A stretch of 42,149 bases of DNA from Gemmatimonadales bacterium. GTDB taxonomy: Bacteria > Gemmatimonadota > Gemmatimonadetes > Gemmatimonadales > JACORV01. Made by a program: the position numbers and the translations under genes. Where the stretch lies: NCBI GenBank assembly GCA_030697825.1, contig JAUYOW010000151.1:1-42149 (forward strand). Direction: 5' to 3'. Positions 26,932-35,551 of the stretch are shown piece by piece. The notes beneath the pieces are model-generated. The model saw only the letters and a list, made by a program, of their open reading frames with translations, had not been told where the DNA came from and did not search any database. Position 1 is the first letter of the stretch; each line of letters starts with the position of its first letter.

Positions 26932-27828
26932 CTACGCGGCGTTCCAGAATCGCATCAACGCCGCCCCCTCCGGACAGTCGCGCAGCTTCTCGAAGGCCCG
27001 CTCGCGGATCTGGCGGATGCGCTCCCGCGTGACGCCCATCAGCGCGCCGATCTTCTCGAGGGTCATCGCCTCGGAGCCCGACTCGAGACCGTAGTAGAGG
27101 TAGAGGATCTTGCGCTCGCGCGGCGTGAGATACCTAAGGAAGACCTTGTCGATGAAGCCGCGCATCAGGTTGGAGTCCGTCGTCTCCTCGATCTCGCTGC
27201 CGTCCACGCCGGCGAAGCGCTCACCCAGCGTCGCGGCATCGCGATCGGTACGGTCCACCGGCGCGTCCAGCGACAGCTCGCTCGCCGTCATCCGTCGGGC
27301 TCTGCGCACGTTCTCGACCGAGTCCCCGAGGGCACGCGCGATCTGGTCGTCCGTCGGGTCGCGGCCCAGCTCCTGCGCCAGCACCATCTCGGTCCGCGAC
27401 ATCCGAATGAGCTGCGCGTTCTGGTTGAGCGGGATCCGCACGCTGCGCGTCTGCTCGGCCAGCGCCTTGAGCACCGCCTGCCGCACCCACCACACGGCGT
27501 ACGAGATGAACTTCACGCCCTGGTTCGGATCGAACTTCTTCACCGCCTTGAGCAGCCCCTCGTTGCCGATCGCCACCAGCTCCGACAGGTCGAGCCCGTG
27601 CCCCTGGTACTTCTTCACGTACGAGATGACGAAGCGCAGGTTCGCGGTGACGAGCCGCTCGGCCGCCGCGGGATCGCCCTTTTGTGCCAGCCGAGCCAGC
27701 CGCCGCTCTTCGGCGGCATCGCCTATGAGAGGGAGCCTTTGTATGTCCTGGAGGTACTGATCGAATGCGCCGGACGCGCTCTGACGGAAGAAACTCTTAG
27801 CCTTGATAGTGGTCTTGGCCCGCCGCAT
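26932..27828 (-). CDS. RNA polymerase sigma factor, RpoD/RpoS family (group 2)
   Basis: A 298-residue sigma-70 factor without region 1.1. Region 1.2 is around FDQYLQDIQRLPLIG, region 2 holds NLRFVISYVKKYQGHGLDL, the GNEGLLKAVKKFDPNQGVKF block and ISYAVWWVRQAVLKAL, region 3 includes SELSLDAPV, and region 4 the helix-turn-helix MTLEKIGALMGVTRERIRQI. The -10-contacting and -35-contacting parts are complete, so it should recognise TTGACA/TATAAT-type promoters like those seen in this window. ATG 27828 has AAGGGG seven bases ahead, and a good promoter lies 57-86 bp upstream. Confidence 0.95.
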   Translation of the reverse strand: MRRAKTTIKAKSFFRQSASGAFDQYLQDIQRLPLIGDAAEERRLARLAQKGDPAAAERLVTANLRFVISYVKKYQGHGLDLSELVAIGNEGLLKAVKKFDPNQGVKFISYAVWWVRQAVLKALAEQTRSVRIPLNQNAQLIRMSRTEMVLAQELGRDPTDDQIARALGDSVENVRRARRMTASELSLDAPVDRTDRDAATLGERFAGVDGSEIEETTDSNLMRGFIDKVFLRYLTPRERKILYLYYGLESGSEAMTLEKIGALMGVTRERIRQIRERAFEKLRDCPEGAALMRFWNAA

Positions 27829-27884
27829 GCTCGGTCCCCTTTACGGTTCTCTGACACTGTCGGCGAAGTGGAACTGGGGGGCCC

Positions 27885-27914
27885 ATAATAGGAATGGGTC
27901 GAAAGTCACGTCAA
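27885..27914 (-). promoter_or_regulatory. Promoter of the sigma factor gene
   Basis: On the minus strand TTGACG (27914-27909), 18-base spacer, TATTAT (27890-27885). Leader of about 50 bases to the ATG. The region up to 28080 is much more AT-rich than its surroundings and has no gene. Confidence 0.65.
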
Positions 27915-27924
27915 GGGAACAAAA

Positions 27925-27933
27925 TTATCCACA
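27925..27933 (+). promoter_or_regulatory. Consensus DnaA box
   Basis: TTATCCACA, the perfect R1-type DnaA box, lies 11 bp upstream of the -35 of the sigma factor promoter. A second, weaker relative is TTATCGTAA near 27982. Could regulate the sigma factor by DnaA or be chance. Confidence 0.4.
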
Positions 27934-28080
27934 TCACTAAGTTGTTTCACTCCTGAGCGTTGGAGAAATCGTAAACAATTGGTTATCGTAAAAAGACGAT
28001 GGTAGCTGGAAGATGGCAGGTTAAACGATTGCGGGACAACGTCTTAGGCTCGGACATCGGGCATTCGACGTCAGCCGAGT

Positions 28081-29187
28081 TCACCGGCAGGCGTCGATCG
28101 CGCTCCTTACCACGTCCTCTCCGATGCGCACCGTCCATTCACCGTCGGCACTCTGCGCGATCTCGCCGACTTTTCGCGGCAGGGTGAAGCGCAGCCGGCC
28201 GGCCCGCACTTTCTTGTCGCCCGACATCGCCTCGAGCAGGTCGTCCGCGCGTAGCGCGGCGGGAATGGTCGTAGGTAGGGCGTAGCGCTCCAGCATCGCG
28301 GCCAGCTCCGCGCGGAGTCCGGGCTCGGCCACGCCGCTCGTTTCAGCAATCCAGGCCTCTGCCACCATGCCGATCGCGACCGCCTCGCCGTGCAGCAGGT
28401 CGAAGCCGCTCTTCGCCTCGACGGCGTGACCGATAGTGTGGCCGAAGTTCAGCACCTGCCGGCGGCCGGCCTCGCGCTCATCGTCGGCGACGACGCCCGC
28501 CTTGATCTCCACGCTGCGACGGACGATGGGTTCAAGCACCGAGAGGTCGCGCGCCAGCACGCGCTCGGCATCGGCGAGCGAGGCGGCGTACCCGGCATCG
28601 GCGATGACTCCATGCTTGATCGCCTCCGCCATCCCCGAGGCCAGCTGATGGCGGGGAAGTGTGGCGAGGAGGTCGATGTCGGCGACCACTCCTCGCGGCT
28701 GGTGGAACGCGCCGACCAGGTTCTTCCCGGCGGGCACGTCCACTCCGGACTTCCCGCCGACCGACGAATCGATCATCGCGAGGAGTGAAGTGGGCACCTG
28801 CACGTACGGGATGCCTCGCAGAAAGGTGGCGGCTACGAAGCCGGCGAGGTCGCCGGCCACTCCGCCGCCCAGCGCGATCACGGCGCCGTCGCGGCCGATG
28901 CGAGCGGCGAGCAGGGCGTCGGTCAGCGCGCTCCACGTCTCGCGCGTCTTGTTCCACTCGCCCGCGGCGAAGGTGAAGATCCGCGCCTCGAGGCCGGCCT
29001 CCTTGAGGCGCGCCAGGAGCGCCGCGGCGTGAAGATCGGCAACGTGCTTGTCGGCGATGACGGCGTAGGCGTGCGCGGGGCAGCGATCCCTGAGCAGCGC
29101 CGGCAACTCCGCCAGCGCGCCTCGCCCCACGATCACATCGTACGAGGCGTCACGAGTCTCATGGATGGGGACACGAATGCTCGTCAC
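28081..29187 (-). CDS. aroB: 3-dehydroquinate synthase
   Basis: Second step of the shikimate pathway (DAHP to 3-dehydroquinate), NAD and zinc dependent. The 368 residues are normal length. Family motifs: ALGGGVAGDLAGFVAATFLR (NAD loop), PTSLLAMIDSSVGGKSGVDV, the KNLVGAFHQPRGVV lysine, GMAEAIKHGVI, and the zinc histidines in LNFGHTIGHAVE and LLHGEAVAIGMV. Start ATG 29187. It follows the cobalamin adenosyltransferase gene on the same strand by 61 bp, with a CCCGCTC tandem repeat between them. Confidence 0.97.
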   Translation of the reverse strand: MTSIRVPIHETRDASYDVIVGRGALAELPALLRDRCPAHAYAVIADKHVADLHAAALLARLKEAGLEARIFTFAAGEWNKTRETWSALTDALLAARIGRDGAVIALGGGVAGDLAGFVAATFLRGIPYVQVPTSLLAMIDSSVGGKSGVDVPAGKNLVGAFHQPRGVVADIDLLATLPRHQLASGMAEAIKHGVIADAGYAASLADAERVLARDLSVLEPIVRRSVEIKAGVVADDEREAGRRQVLNFGHTIGHAVEAKSGFDLLHGEAVAIGMVAEAWIAETSGVAEPGLRAELAAMLERYALPTTIPAALRADDLLEAMSGDKKVRAGRLRFTLPRKVGEIAQSADGEWTVRIGEDVVRSAIDACR

Positions 29188-29220
29188 GGCCCCCCGAAGG
29201 CGCGGCGCCGGCGCGAAAGG

Positions 29221-29246
29221 TCCCGCTCCCCGCTCCCCGCTCCCCT
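29221..29246. repeat. CCCGCTC tandem repeat (3 units)
   Basis: Three 7-bp CCCGCTC units followed by CCCC, in the gap between aroB and the adenosyltransferase gene. Same sequence type as the arms of the element in the metH leader (1819-1840). Confidence 0.7.
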
Positions 29247-29248
29247 CG

Positions 29249-29797
29249 TCACCACGTCACATCCTTCTTCCGCGCCCGCTTGTTGGCGAGCCGGGCCAGG
29301 ACGAAGAGCAGGTCCGAGAGCCGGTTCAGGTAGACGATGATCTCCCCCGGCACGGCCTCCTCGTGGGACAGGCGGACCACCGCGCGCTCGGCGCGGCGGC
29401 AGGCGGTGCGCGCCAGATGGAACGCGGCGGCCTTGAGCGTGCCGCCGGGGAGCACGAAGGCGCGTAGCGGCGCCAGTTCCTTCTCCGCCTGGTCTATGGC
29501 GCGTTCGAGCGCGGCCACGCGTTGTTCGGAGACGACGACCTTGTCACGCTGCTTCTGCTTGAGCCGCTGCGGCCGAGGCGTCGCCAGCGCGCCGCCGATG
29601 GTGAAGAGGTCGCGCTGGATGCCGGCCAGGAGCTGGTCGCCGAGCTTCGACGGCGGCGTGGCGCGCACCATGCCTATGGCCGCATTGGTCTCGTCCACGT
29701 CTCCGTAAGAGGCCACGCGGATGTGGTCCTTGGGCACGCGGCCGCCGCCCATGAGACCGGTCTCGCCGGAATCTCCCGTCTTGGTATAGATCTTCAC
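29249..29797 (-). CDS. Cob(I)alamin adenosyltransferase, PduO type
   Basis: Adenosylates cob(I)alamin with ATP. The 182 residues start at GTG 29797 with VKIYTKTGDSGETGLMGGG, the ATP-binding N-terminal motif. Also visible are SYGDVDETNAAIGMVRA, FVLPGGTLKAAAFHLARTACRRAER and the C-terminal LNRLSDLLFVLARLAN, all family signatures including the Arg and Glu residues that bind ATP. A longer frame to 29965 has no family similarity. With metH it shows that this organism uses cobalamin, though no cobalamin riboswitch is seen here. Confidence 0.95.
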   Translation of the reverse strand: MKIYTKTGDSGETGLMGGGRVPKDHIRVASYGDVDETNAAIGMVRATPPSKLGDQLLAGIQRDLFTIGGALATPRPQRLKQKQRDKVVVSEQRVAALERAIDQAEKELAPLRAFVLPGGTLKAAAFHLARTACRRAERAVVRLSHEEAVPGEIIVYLNRLSDLLFVLARLANKRARKKDVTW

Positions 29798-30021
29798 GCC
29801 GGGCAAGGTACGCGTGGCCGGGGGAGGGCGTCCAGCGCCGCGGGCCGCGCCCATCGGCCGCGGCGAGGGGGCCGCCCGTTTGCGTTCGGTGGTCTGGGCG
29901 GCTGTCTCGGGGGGTGATCCGGTGTCGAAGACGGAGTGGTCAGTCGATCGCCGGCTACCTGACACTGGCGTCCGCGGCCGGGATACCGCATCGTCAGGCG
30001 CTACCCATCACCGAAAGAGCC

Positions 30022-32841
30022 ATGTCCGAGCCGTACTCCGAAACCGACACCCGCCAGCAGATCATCGACCGCCGCCTGCGCCTTGCGGGCTGGAACGTGG
30101 ACGATCCGTTGCAGGTGATCCAGGAGCTCGACATCTACGTCGGTGGAGGGAAGCCGGGCGCCGTGCGCGAGCCGCAGAGGGAGTACGCCGGTCACCAGTT
30201 CGCGGATTACGGGCTGCTGCTTCGGGGGAGACCCACCGCCGTCGTCGAGGCCAAGAAGACGAGCCGCGACGCCGAGGTCGGTCAGGAGCAGGCCAGGCAG
30301 TACGCCGAGCTACTCCAGAGGATTCACGGCGGCAAACCACCGTTCATCATGTACACGAACGGCCACGACACCTTCTTCTGGGACTCCGAGCAGTACCCTC
30401 CTGCCAAGGTCGTCGGGTTCCCCACGCCGAGCGATCTGGAATGGCTGGCCGAGCGACGGGCAGGGCGCGGCGCGCTCTCGGTCGAGCTCATCAACCCGGC
30501 CATCGCGGGCCGCGACTACCAGATTGAGGCCGTTCGCACGCTGCTCGATGCGATCGAGTCGGGACGCCGCAAGTTCCTGATGGTCATGGCGACGGGCACC
30601 GGCAAGACGCGAGTCGCCGTGGCGCTGGTGGATGCCCTCATGCGCGCGCACTGGGTCAAGCGCGTGCTCTTTCTGGTGGACCGCATTCCCCTCCAGGAAC
30701 AGGCGCTCGGCGCCTTCAAAGAGCACCTGCCGGCCTCTCCCTTCTGGCCACGCGAGGGAGATGCCGGGTTCGTGCGGGACCGCCGCGTCTACGTCACGAC
30801 CTACCCCACGATGCTGAACCTGATCGAGGCCGGAAAGACGCCGGCCACCTGGATCTCGCCGTTCTTCTTCGACCTCATCATCGCCGACGAAAGCCACCGC
30901 AGCATCTACAACACCTACCAGCAGGTGGTGCGCTACTTCCACGGCCTAACGCTCGGCCTTACGGCAACCCCACGCGATCAGGTCACCCACGACACCTTCG
31001 ATCTGTTCGACTGTCCGACCCACGACCCGACGTTCGCCTACGGTTTCGACGAGGCGGTGCGGCACGACCCGCCCTACCTGTGCGACTTCGAGGTGCTCAA
31101 GGTCCGCACCAAGTTCCAGGTCGCGGGCATTCGCGGGCCGCAGCTCAACGAGCCGGAGAAGGAGCAGCTGGCGCTCGAAGGGCTGGACCCCGAGACGATC
31201 GACTTCGAGGGCACCGACCTCGAGCTGAAGGTCACCAACAGCGGCACCAACGCGTTGATCGTGCGGGAGTTCATGGAGGAGGCCATCAAGGACCCCACGG
31301 GAACGCTCCCCGGCAAGTCCATCATCTTCGCCTGCTCCGTGAAGCACGCGCGGCGTCTCCAGGAGCTGTTCGACCAGCTGTACCCCGAGCACCGCGGCCG
31401 GCTCGCGCGGGTCCTCGTGTCGGACGATTCCAGGGTGTATGGCAAGGGTGGGCTGCTGGACCAGTTCAAGACGCAGGACATGCCCCGGGTGGCCATTTCG
31501 GTGGACATGCTCGACACGGGTGTGGATGTGCTCGAGGCGGTGAACCTGGTGTTCGCCAAACCGGTCTATTCGTACGTGAAGTTCTGGCAGATGATCGGGC
31601 GCGGCACGCGGGTGCTGAAAGCCGATCCCGCGCTGCGCAAGCCGTGGTGCCCGGAGAAGGACAAGTTTCTCATCATCGATTGCTGGGCCAATTTCGAATA
31701 CTTCGAGATGCATCCCAAGGGCCGCGAGCCCGGAACGCAGGTGCCGATGCCGGTGCGGCTGTTCCGCGCCCGGCTCGACAAGCTCGAGGTCGCGCTCGCC
31801 CGGTCGGCGGGCGAAGTGGCCGAAACGATCAAGACCGACCTTCGTGCCGATCTCGAGGCGCTGCCCGCGAACAACGTGGTGGTGCTGGAGCGTCAGGCCG
31901 ACCTGGCGCGCGTGCAGGGTGACGCCTTCTGGGCCCGCCTCGGCCGAGACGATCTCGGCTTCCTCCGGCAAACCATCGCGCCCATTCTGAGGGCCAAGTC
32001 GGACGCCGAGTTCAAGGCGCTGCGATTCGAGACCGACGTCGTCGAGTTCGGCACGGCGCTGCTCGCCGGTAACCGCGACGCGATGGACGTGCTGCGGGAG
32101 ACGATCGTCCAGCAGGTTGCCGAACTCCCGCTCGGCGTCAACTTGGTCCTGAAGGAGCGGGCTCTCATCGAGGCCGTGCTCGCGCCGGCGTGGTGGGCTG
32201 CGGTGTCGGATATCGGCCTGCGCGATCTCGCGGCAAGACTCGCGCCTTTGATGCACTTCAGGCAACAGCGGGAAGGCGCGATGGTCTCGCTCAACCTCGC
32301 CGATATCACGGCCCAGCACGAACGCATCGCCGTGGCCCCCGACGGGCGCGACATGCCGATAGCGGCGTACCGCCGGCGCGTCGAGGAGGCGGTGCGCGCG
32401 CTCCTGGCCGAGAACACGGTGCTGCAGCGGCTCCAGGCAGGCGAGCGGGTCTCCGATGCCGACCTCCGCGCGCTCGCCGAATTGCTCCGGCGGCAGGACC
32501 CCGGCATTGACGAGGAGCGGCTCCGGAAAGTCTACGATTTGCGCACCGCCAGCTTCGTCCAGCTCGTCCGGCACGTGCTGGGCGTCGAGCCCCTTGAGCG
32601 GTGGTCCACTCTGGTGACGCGCGAGTTCGAGGAGTTCATTGCGGCGCACACCACGTACTCGGCGCTCCAGATCCGCTTCCTACAGACCCTCCGTACGTTC
32701 ATTCTCCAACGGGGCAGGCTAGAGCGGCGCGACCTGGTCGAGTCGCCGTTCACGCAGCTGCATCCGCAGGGGGTCCGAGGCGTGTTCCCGCCGCGGGACA
32801 TCGAGGAGATCCTCAGCTTCGCCACTGAGTTGGTCGCCTAG
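30022..32841 (+). CDS. hsdR: Type I restriction enzyme R subunit (EcoEI-like)
   Basis: The motor and nuclease subunit of a type I restriction system; 939 residues. The N-terminal nuclease has Asp62, Glu76-Ala-Lys78 (TAVVEAKKT) and the QxxxY motif Gln90-Tyr94. The helicase has Walker A ATGTGKT (190-196), DESH (289-292), LTATPRD and, in domain 2, SVDMLDTGVD and QMIGRGTR. The C-terminal EcoEI-type domain ends in FPPRDIEEILSFATEL. I start at ATG 30022, where the conserved MSEPYSETDTRQQIIDRRLR begins; GAAAGAG is the ribosome site. All catalytic residues are intact. It is separated from hsdM and hsdS by a regulated promoter and a fic gene. Confidence 0.95.
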   Translation: MSEPYSETDTRQQIIDRRLRLAGWNVDDPLQVIQELDIYVGGGKPGAVREPQREYAGHQFADYGLLLRGRPTAVVEAKKTSRDAEVGQEQARQYAELLQRIHGGKPPFIMYTNGHDTFFWDSEQYPPAKVVGFPTPSDLEWLAERRAGRGALSVELINPAIAGRDYQIEAVRTLLDAIESGRRKFLMVMATGTGKTRVAVALVDALMRAHWVKRVLFLVDRIPLQEQALGAFKEHLPASPFWPREGDAGFVRDRRVYVTTYPTMLNLIEAGKTPATWISPFFFDLIIADESHRSIYNTYQQVVRYFHGLTLGLTATPRDQVTHDTFDLFDCPTHDPTFAYGFDEAVRHDPPYLCDFEVLKVRTKFQVAGIRGPQLNEPEKEQLALEGLDPETIDFEGTDLELKVTNSGTNALIVREFMEEAIKDPTGTLPGKSIIFACSVKHARRLQELFDQLYPEHRGRLARVLVSDDSRVYGKGGLLDQFKTQDMPRVAISVDMLDTGVDVLEAVNLVFAKPVYSYVKFWQMIGRGTRVLKADPALRKPWCPEKDKFLIIDCWANFEYFEMHPKGREPGTQVPMPVRLFRARLDKLEVALARSAGEVAETIKTDLRADLEALPANNVVVLERQADLARVQGDAFWARLGRDDLGFLRQTIAPILRAKSDAEFKALRFETDVVEFGTALLAGNRDAMDVLRETIVQQVAELPLGVNLVLKERALIEAVLAPAWWAAVSDIGLRDLAARLAPLMHFRQQREGAMVSLNLADITAQHERIAVAPDGRDMPIAAYRRRVEEAVRALLAENTVLQRLQAGERVSDADLRALAELLRRQDPGIDEERLRKVYDLRTASFVQLVRHVLGVEPLERWSTLVTREFEEFIAAHTTYSALQIRFLQTLRTFILQRGRLERRDLVESPFTQLHPQGVRGVFPPRDIEEILSFATELVA

Positions 32842-32857
32842 GGAATTGTGGGAGCAC

Positions 32858-32887
32858 TTGACATAAACGTGGTAATAATGATATAAT
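32858..32887 (+). promoter_or_regulatory. Consensus sigma-70 promoter driving fic-hsdM-hsdS
   Basis: TTGACA (32858-32863), 18-base spacer, TATAAT (32882-32887). Both boxes match the consensus perfectly, rare in this GC-rich window. It starts 17 bp after the hsdR stop. Expected transcript start about 32894. Confidence 0.85.
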
Positions 32888-32919
32888 GTTACCACGTTAT
32901 TGGACCCTATTACCACGTT
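32866..32919. promoter_or_regulatory. Three operator half-sites around the fic promoter
   Basis: AACGTGGTAA at 32866-32875 (inside the promoter spacer), its reverse complement TTACCACGTT at 32889-32898 (over the start site) and a second TTACCACGTT at 32910-32919 (early in the transcribed region). Centres are 23 and 21 bp apart, close to two helical turns, so a dimeric or cooperative repressor could bind one face of the DNA. The winged-helix tail of the Fic protein is a natural candidate. Confidence 0.8.
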
Positions 32920-33982
32920 TCCGGGCACGGCATTGACCTCGTTCGAACCCGAATACCTCGAGCGCATCCGCTTCTCCAGCGGCGATGCTGCCACGCTCAG
33001 GACTCTTGGCCAGTTCCGGGGACGCCAGGATCTGTTCAGGCGGCAGGCGCCCGAGGTCCTGGCGGCGCTGCGGGAAGCCGCCGTCATCGAATCCAGCGAG
33101 TCGTCCAACCGCATCGAGGGGATCACGGCGCCGCGCGAGCGGATCGAGGCTCTGATCCTCAAGCCGACCGCGCCCCGCGATCGCTCGGAGGAAGAGATCG
33201 CCGGGTATCGTGACGCGCTGAACCTCATTCACGAATCCGCGCCGGAGATGGCGTTCTCGGCCAACGTCGTTCTCCAGTTGCACGGCATGCTGTACCGCTA
33301 CCACGCGGGCGTGGGTGGGCGGTGGAAGATGGCTCCGAACGAGATAGTGGAGCGCAACGCCGACGGCAGCCTCAGGCGGGTGCGATTCGTCCCGGTTCCG
33401 CCGGTGGCCACGCCAAACTTCATGGAACGGCTGGCCGCTGGATACGCTCGGGCGCATGACCTCCAGCGCGAGCCGCTCGTGCTCGTTCCGCTGGCCGTCC
33501 TCGACTTCCTGTGCGTTCATCCCTTCGCCGACGGCAACGGACGGATGGCGCGACTCATCACGCTGCTGCTGATGTACCAGGCGGGCTACGAAGTCGGCCG
33601 GTACATCAGTCTCGAGCGGATCGTCGAGCAGTCAAAGGAGACGTACTACGAGGCGCTCGAAGCGAGCTCCCAACGTTGGCACGACGGAAAACACGACCCG
33701 CTGCCGTGGATGACCTATCTGTGGGGAGTGCTCCTCCGGGCCTATGGCGAGTTCGAGGAGCGTGTCGGGACGATTCGCACGGGACGCGGTGCCAAGACCG
33801 ACCTGGTCGAGCAGGCGGTGGCACGCCGCACGCGGCCGTTCGGCATCACGGAGATCGAGGCCGAGTGCCCGGGGGTGAGCCGCGACATGGTGCGGCACGT
33901 GCTCCAGCGGCTTCGCGACGAGGGGAAACTCGCGGTACAGGGCACCGGACGCGGCGCGCGGTGGGCGCCGCAGAACCAGTAA
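32900..33982 (+). CDS. Fic family protein with C-terminal winged helix
   Basis: Fic proteins transfer AMP or other nucleotide parts to hydroxyl groups of target proteins. The active-site motif HPFADGNGRMAR is complete at 207-218. The N-terminal inhibitory helix SNRIEG (Ser69, Glu73, Gly74) matches (S/T)xxxE(G/N), so this is a class II, self-inhibited enzyme. About residues 285-355 look like a winged helix (FGITEIEAECPGVSRDMVRH, then VLQRLRDEGKLAVQGTG). The first possible start is TTG 32900, only some six bases after the expected transcript start; TTG 32933 (LTSFEPEYLERI) is an alternative. It is 12 bp ahead of hsdM and in one operon with it. Likely regulates the system or serves as a toxin guarding it. 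Confidence 0.93.
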   Translation: MDPITTFPGTALTSFEPEYLERIRFSSGDAATLRTLGQFRGRQDLFRRQAPEVLAALREAAVIESSESSNRIEGITAPRERIEALILKPTAPRDRSEEEIAGYRDALNLIHESAPEMAFSANVVLQLHGMLYRYHAGVGGRWKMAPNEIVERNADGSLRRVRFVPVPPVATPNFMERLAAGYARAHDLQREPLVLVPLAVLDFLCVHPFADGNGRMARLITLLLMYQAGYEVGRYISLERIVEQSKETYYEALEASSQRWHDGKHDPLPWMTYLWGVLLRAYGEFEERVGTIRTGRGAKTDLVEQAVARRTRPFGITEIEAECPGVSRDMVRHVLQRLRDEGKLAVQGTGRGARWAPQNQ

Positions 33983-33994
33983 GGGAGTCTCGGC

Positions 33995-35551
33995 ATGCTC
34001 ACTTCGGCTCTGCGCTCCAAGGTGGACGCGCTGTGGGACAAGTTCTGGTCGGGCGGGATCGCCAATCCGCTCACCGCGATCGAGCAGATCAGCTACCTGC
34101 TCTTCATGCGGCGGCTCGACGCGCTGGATGAAAAGCGCCGGGGGGACGCCGAGTTCCTGAAGCAGGAGTTCCGGTCGCTGTTTGGCGGCACGTACACCAC
34201 GCGCGCCGGCAAGAAGCGGCCCTGCCAGGAGCTGCGCTGGTCGAAGTTCCGGCATCTGCCCGCCGAGGAGATGCTGGAGCATGTGCGCGACAACGTTTTC
34301 CCGTTCATCAAGACGCTGGAGGACGGCGGCCAGGTCTTCACGCGCTACATGCAGGACGCGGTGTTCATCATCCCCAAGGCGTCGCTGCTGGTCGAGGCGG
34401 TGGGGATCATGGACGATCTCTACGCCGAGCTGGAGCGGGAGCGGCAGGACGCGGGGCAGAGCTTCCAGGACGTGCAGGGCGATCTCTACGAGTATCTGCT
34501 GGCCGAGATCCAGAGTGCCGGCAAGAACGGCCAGTTCCGGACGCCGCGGCACATCATCCAGCTGATCGTGACGCTGGTGGATCCGAAGCTGGGCGAGGAG
34601 GTCTGCGATCCCGCCTGCGGCACCGGCGGCTTCCTGTTAGGCGCCTATCAGCACATCCTGACCCAGCATACCAGCGCCGAGCACCGGTTCATGGGCGAGG
34701 ACGGGATCGAGCGCGGGCTGGTGGGTGACCGGCTCACCGACCCTCGGCAGTGGGAGGCGCTCAAGGAGCGGACCTTCCACGGCTCCGACTTCGACACCAC
34801 GATGGTGCGGATCGGGTTGATGAACCTGCTGCTGCACGGGATTGACCGGCCGAAGCTGGGCTACATGGACACGCTGTCGAAGCGCTATGAGGAGCGGGAG
34901 CGGTACGACGTGGTGCTGGCGAATCCGCCGTTCAAGGGGAGCATAGACAAGGGGGACATTCACGAGGAGCTGCGGCTCAAGACGACGAAGACCGAGCTGC
35001 TGTTCGTGAATCGCATCATCAACCTGCTCAGGGTGGGTGGCAGGGCTGGGGTGATCGTGCCGGACGGGGTGTTGTTCGGCTCGAGCAACGCGCATCGCGA
35101 CCTCAGGAAGATCCTGGTGGATGAGTGCGAGCTACAGGGGATCGTGAAGCTGCCGGCGGGGGTGTTCAAGCCGTACGCCGGGGTGAGCACGGCGGTGCTG
35201 CTCTTCGCCAAGGGTGGCCGGACCGAGCACGTCTGGTACTACGACATGCAGGCCGACGGCTGGTCGCTGGACGACAAGCGGGAGAAGGTGGCCGAGAACG
35301 ACATTCCGGACGCGATCGCGCGGTGGAAGGCGCGGGACCCCACCAAGGACACGGATCGGACGGCGAGGGCGTTCTTCGTGCCGGTGGGGGAGATTCGGGA
35401 GAACAAGTACGACTTGTCGCTCAATCGGTACAGGGAAGTGGCGTACGAGGAGGCGGCGTACGAACCGCCCGCCGTGATCATCCAGCGTCTTCAAGAGATC
35501 GAGGCCGAGATATCGCGCGATCTCGAACAGTTGGAGTCGTTGATCAAGTGA
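33995..35551 (+). CDS. hsdM: Type I restriction-modification methyltransferase M subunit
   Basis: A 518-residue N6-adenine methyltransferase. The N-terminal HsdM_N domain (WDKFWSGGIANPLTAIEQ, about 14-31) leads into the SAM-binding motif DPACGTGGF at 205-213 and the catalytic NPPF at 310-313, followed by VIVPDGVLFGSS. Length and order match HsdM. A GGGAG ribosome site lies seven bases before ATG 33995. The stop codon shares its last base with the hsdS ATG (TGATG), so the two are translationally coupled. It methylates the host sites and, with HsdS, guides HsdR. Confidence 0.96.
   Translation: MLTSALRSKVDALWDKFWSGGIANPLTAIEQISYLLFMRRLDALDEKRRGDAEFLKQEFRSLFGGTYTTRAGKKRPCQELRWSKFRHLPAEEMLEHVRDNVFPFIKTLEDGGQVFTRYMQDAVFIIPKASLLVEAVGIMDDLYAELERERQDAGQSFQDVQGDLYEYLLAEIQSAGKNGQFRTPRHIIQLIVTLVDPKLGEEVCDPACGTGGFLLGAYQHILTQHTSAEHRFMGEDGIERGLVGDRLTDPRQWEALKERTFHGSDFDTTMVRIGLMNLLLHGIDRPKLGYMDTLSKRYEERERYDVVLANPPFKGSIDKGDIHEELRLKTTKTELLFVNRIINLLRVGGRAGVIVPDGVLFGSSNAHRDLRKILVDECELQGIVKLPAGVFKPYAGVSTAVLLFAKGGRTEHVWYYDMQADGWSLDDKREKVAENDIPDAIARWKARDPTKDTDRTARAFFVPVGEIRENKYDLSLNRYREVAYEEAAYEPPAVIIQRLQEIEAEISRDLEQLESLIK

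Noticed and set aside
30946-32649. Minus-strand open frame of 567 codons
   Set aside because: Antisense to the fully conserved hsdR helicase region.
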